A stretch of 64,000 nt of DNA from Flavobacterium poyangense (GTDB lineage: Bacteria; Bacteroidota; Bacteroidia; Flavobacteriales; Flavobacteriaceae), in the NCBI RefSeq assembly GCF_011751075.1, contig NZ_JAALLN010000019.1:1-64000 (forward strand), given 5' to 3'. The stretch's first letter is position 1. Each line of letters begins with the position of its first letter. A model generated the notes under the pieces. The model did no database searches. It worked only from the letters and a program-made list of their open reading frames with translations, and was not told where the DNA came from. Positions 63,157 through 64,000 of this stretch are shown here, piece by piece. A program made the translations under genes and the position numbers.

Positions 63157-64000
63157 ATGAAACATCAGAAGATAAAATGGATATTTTTGCTCATTGCTTT
63201 GATACCCCTGACGATTTTTTCGCAACCAAAAGCGGACAGTATTCCCGGTAACCCGAAGTTACCGTCATCTGTTGAAGAATTGGAAAAACTGGCGAAAGCA
63301 GATAAAGGTGTATATGTTTATTCTATTGAAGATTATTTTACAAACCCAAGTAAAAGTAATTTTAAATTATCTCCAAACGGGAAGTACTTGTCATTTAAGC
63401 GAAGAGAGACAAATGGGAAAGTGAATGTTTACATTCAGGATATTGCGACCAATAAAACGACGTTAGCAATAGAAGAAAAGGAGCAATTAATAGTAGAGTA
63501 TCTTTGGGGGTCAAACGCAGTTTTGCTGTATGTTATGGACAAAGGTGGCGATGAAAATTACCATTTGTATTCTTATAATCTAAAAACTAAAAAAGATACG
63601 GATCTAACCCCTTTCGATGGAGCCAAAGTTCAGACTTTATATAAGTTAATTGGATCTCCAAATGAAATAATTGTTACTATAAACAAGCGTAATAAGGAAA
63701 TCTTTGAACCTTATAAAATTAATTTAGAAACAGGTAAAGGAGAATTTGTTTTTGAAAATAATGATGCTAAAAATAGCATTTCTTCTTATAAATTTAGTGA
63801 TAAAGGAGTTTTACGTTCTTATACAAAGCTTAAAAATGGGATCGAAGATGTTCTGTATTATAGAAATATTGGAGAACAGGAATTCCATGAAATTACTACC
63901 ACTAGTTGGAAAGATACTTTTGTGATTCTTGATTTTGTTTCAGAGCAAAGTGATAAAGCATATGTACTTTCTAATATCGGAACGGACAAAAAGGAAATTG
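63157..64000 (+). CDS. S9 family peptidase (5' part)
   Basis: The gene starts at ATG 63157 and runs off the window with 281 codons visible. Signal peptide WIFLLIALIPLTIFSQ, then the start of a prolyl-oligopeptidase-type propeller (FKLSPNGKYLSFKRRETNGKVNVYIQDIATNK, VEYLWGSNAVLLYVMDKGGDENYHLYSYN). The catalytic domain lies beyond the end, so activity cannot be judged. It is chromosomal and not closely similar in the visible part to the S9 peptidase at 27766-30414. Confidence 0.85.
   Translation, partial: MKHQKIKWIFLLIALIPLTIFSQPKADSIPGNPKLPSSVEELEKLAKADKGVYVYSIEDYFTNPSKSNFKLSPNGKYLSFKRRETNGKVNVYIQDIATNKTTLAIEEKEQLIVEYLWGSNAVLLYVMDKGGDENYHLYSYNLKTKKDTDLTPFDGAKVQTLYKLIGSPNEIIVTINKRNKEIFEPYKINLETGKGEFVFENNDAKNSISSYKFSDKGVLRSYTKLKNGIEDVLYYRNIGEQEFHEITTTSWKDTFVILDFVSEQSDKAYVLSNIGTDKKEI

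Overview
The window looks like a chromosome segment from a Flavobacterium-type member of the Bacteroidota. The DNA is AT-rich. It carries type IX secretion and gliding-type genes (a type B sorted adhesin, a PorP/SprF protein, an OmpA protein), SusC/SusD proteins, a PcfJ/PcfK pair and a Bacteroidetes-type TraE-TraN conjugation cluster.

Layout. (1) 1-4.2 kb: chromosomal surface operon with a repeat-rich adhesin cut by the window start, a PorP/SprF protein and a TPR/OmpA protein. (2) 4.3-5.9 kb: decayed DNA, with an IS6-family remnant and a DUF4291 gene broken by a single amber codon. (3) About 6.06-61.13 kb: an integrative and conjugative element of about 55 kb beside tRNA-Tyr. A terminator-like sequence at 5.98-6.07 kb resembles the sequence next to tRNA-Tyr at 61.03-61.13 kb, and the tyrosine integrase lies against the tRNA end. 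(4) 61.16-64 kb: chromosomal tRNA-Tyr, a small surface protein and the start of an S9 peptidase.

Inside the element. The left arm (6.5-16.8 kb) is a defence-like island: a protein with a HEPN-type R-x4-H motif, a Gabija-like OLD/TOPRIM nuclease plus UvrD helicase pair, and an unfamiliar four-gene operon. That operon encodes a PD-(D/E)XK nuclease whose C-terminus copies the SSB tail, an HNH protein, a second PD-(D/E)XK protein and a protein with a gamma-glutamylcyclotransferase-like YGSN motif. Next come RadC, PcfJ, PcfK, SSB, the coupling protein, the relaxase and its accessory protein, and a hairpin-rich oriT candidate (17-25 kb). A peptide/TonB cargo follows (25.8-34.8 kb): MauE/DoxX protein, cysteine-containing DUF6520 peptide, S9 peptidase, SusD, SusC. 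A second, more AT-rich island (35-42 kb) has an XRE regulator, a zinc metallopeptidase, a TrlF/Ppl-like PHP-ATPase and a PIN-like protein, with related imperfect palindromes between the genes. Regulators (AraC types, an RteC-like protein) precede the T4SS cluster at 47-57 kb. Small DNA-binding proteins and the integrase close the element.

The most promising undescribed system is the 12.1-16.8 kb operon. The SSB-tail mimic on its first gene gives a specific, testable mechanism. The metallopeptidase/Ppl/PIN trio with its repeated junction sequences is the second candidate. All names rest on motif recognition by eye; no search was run.
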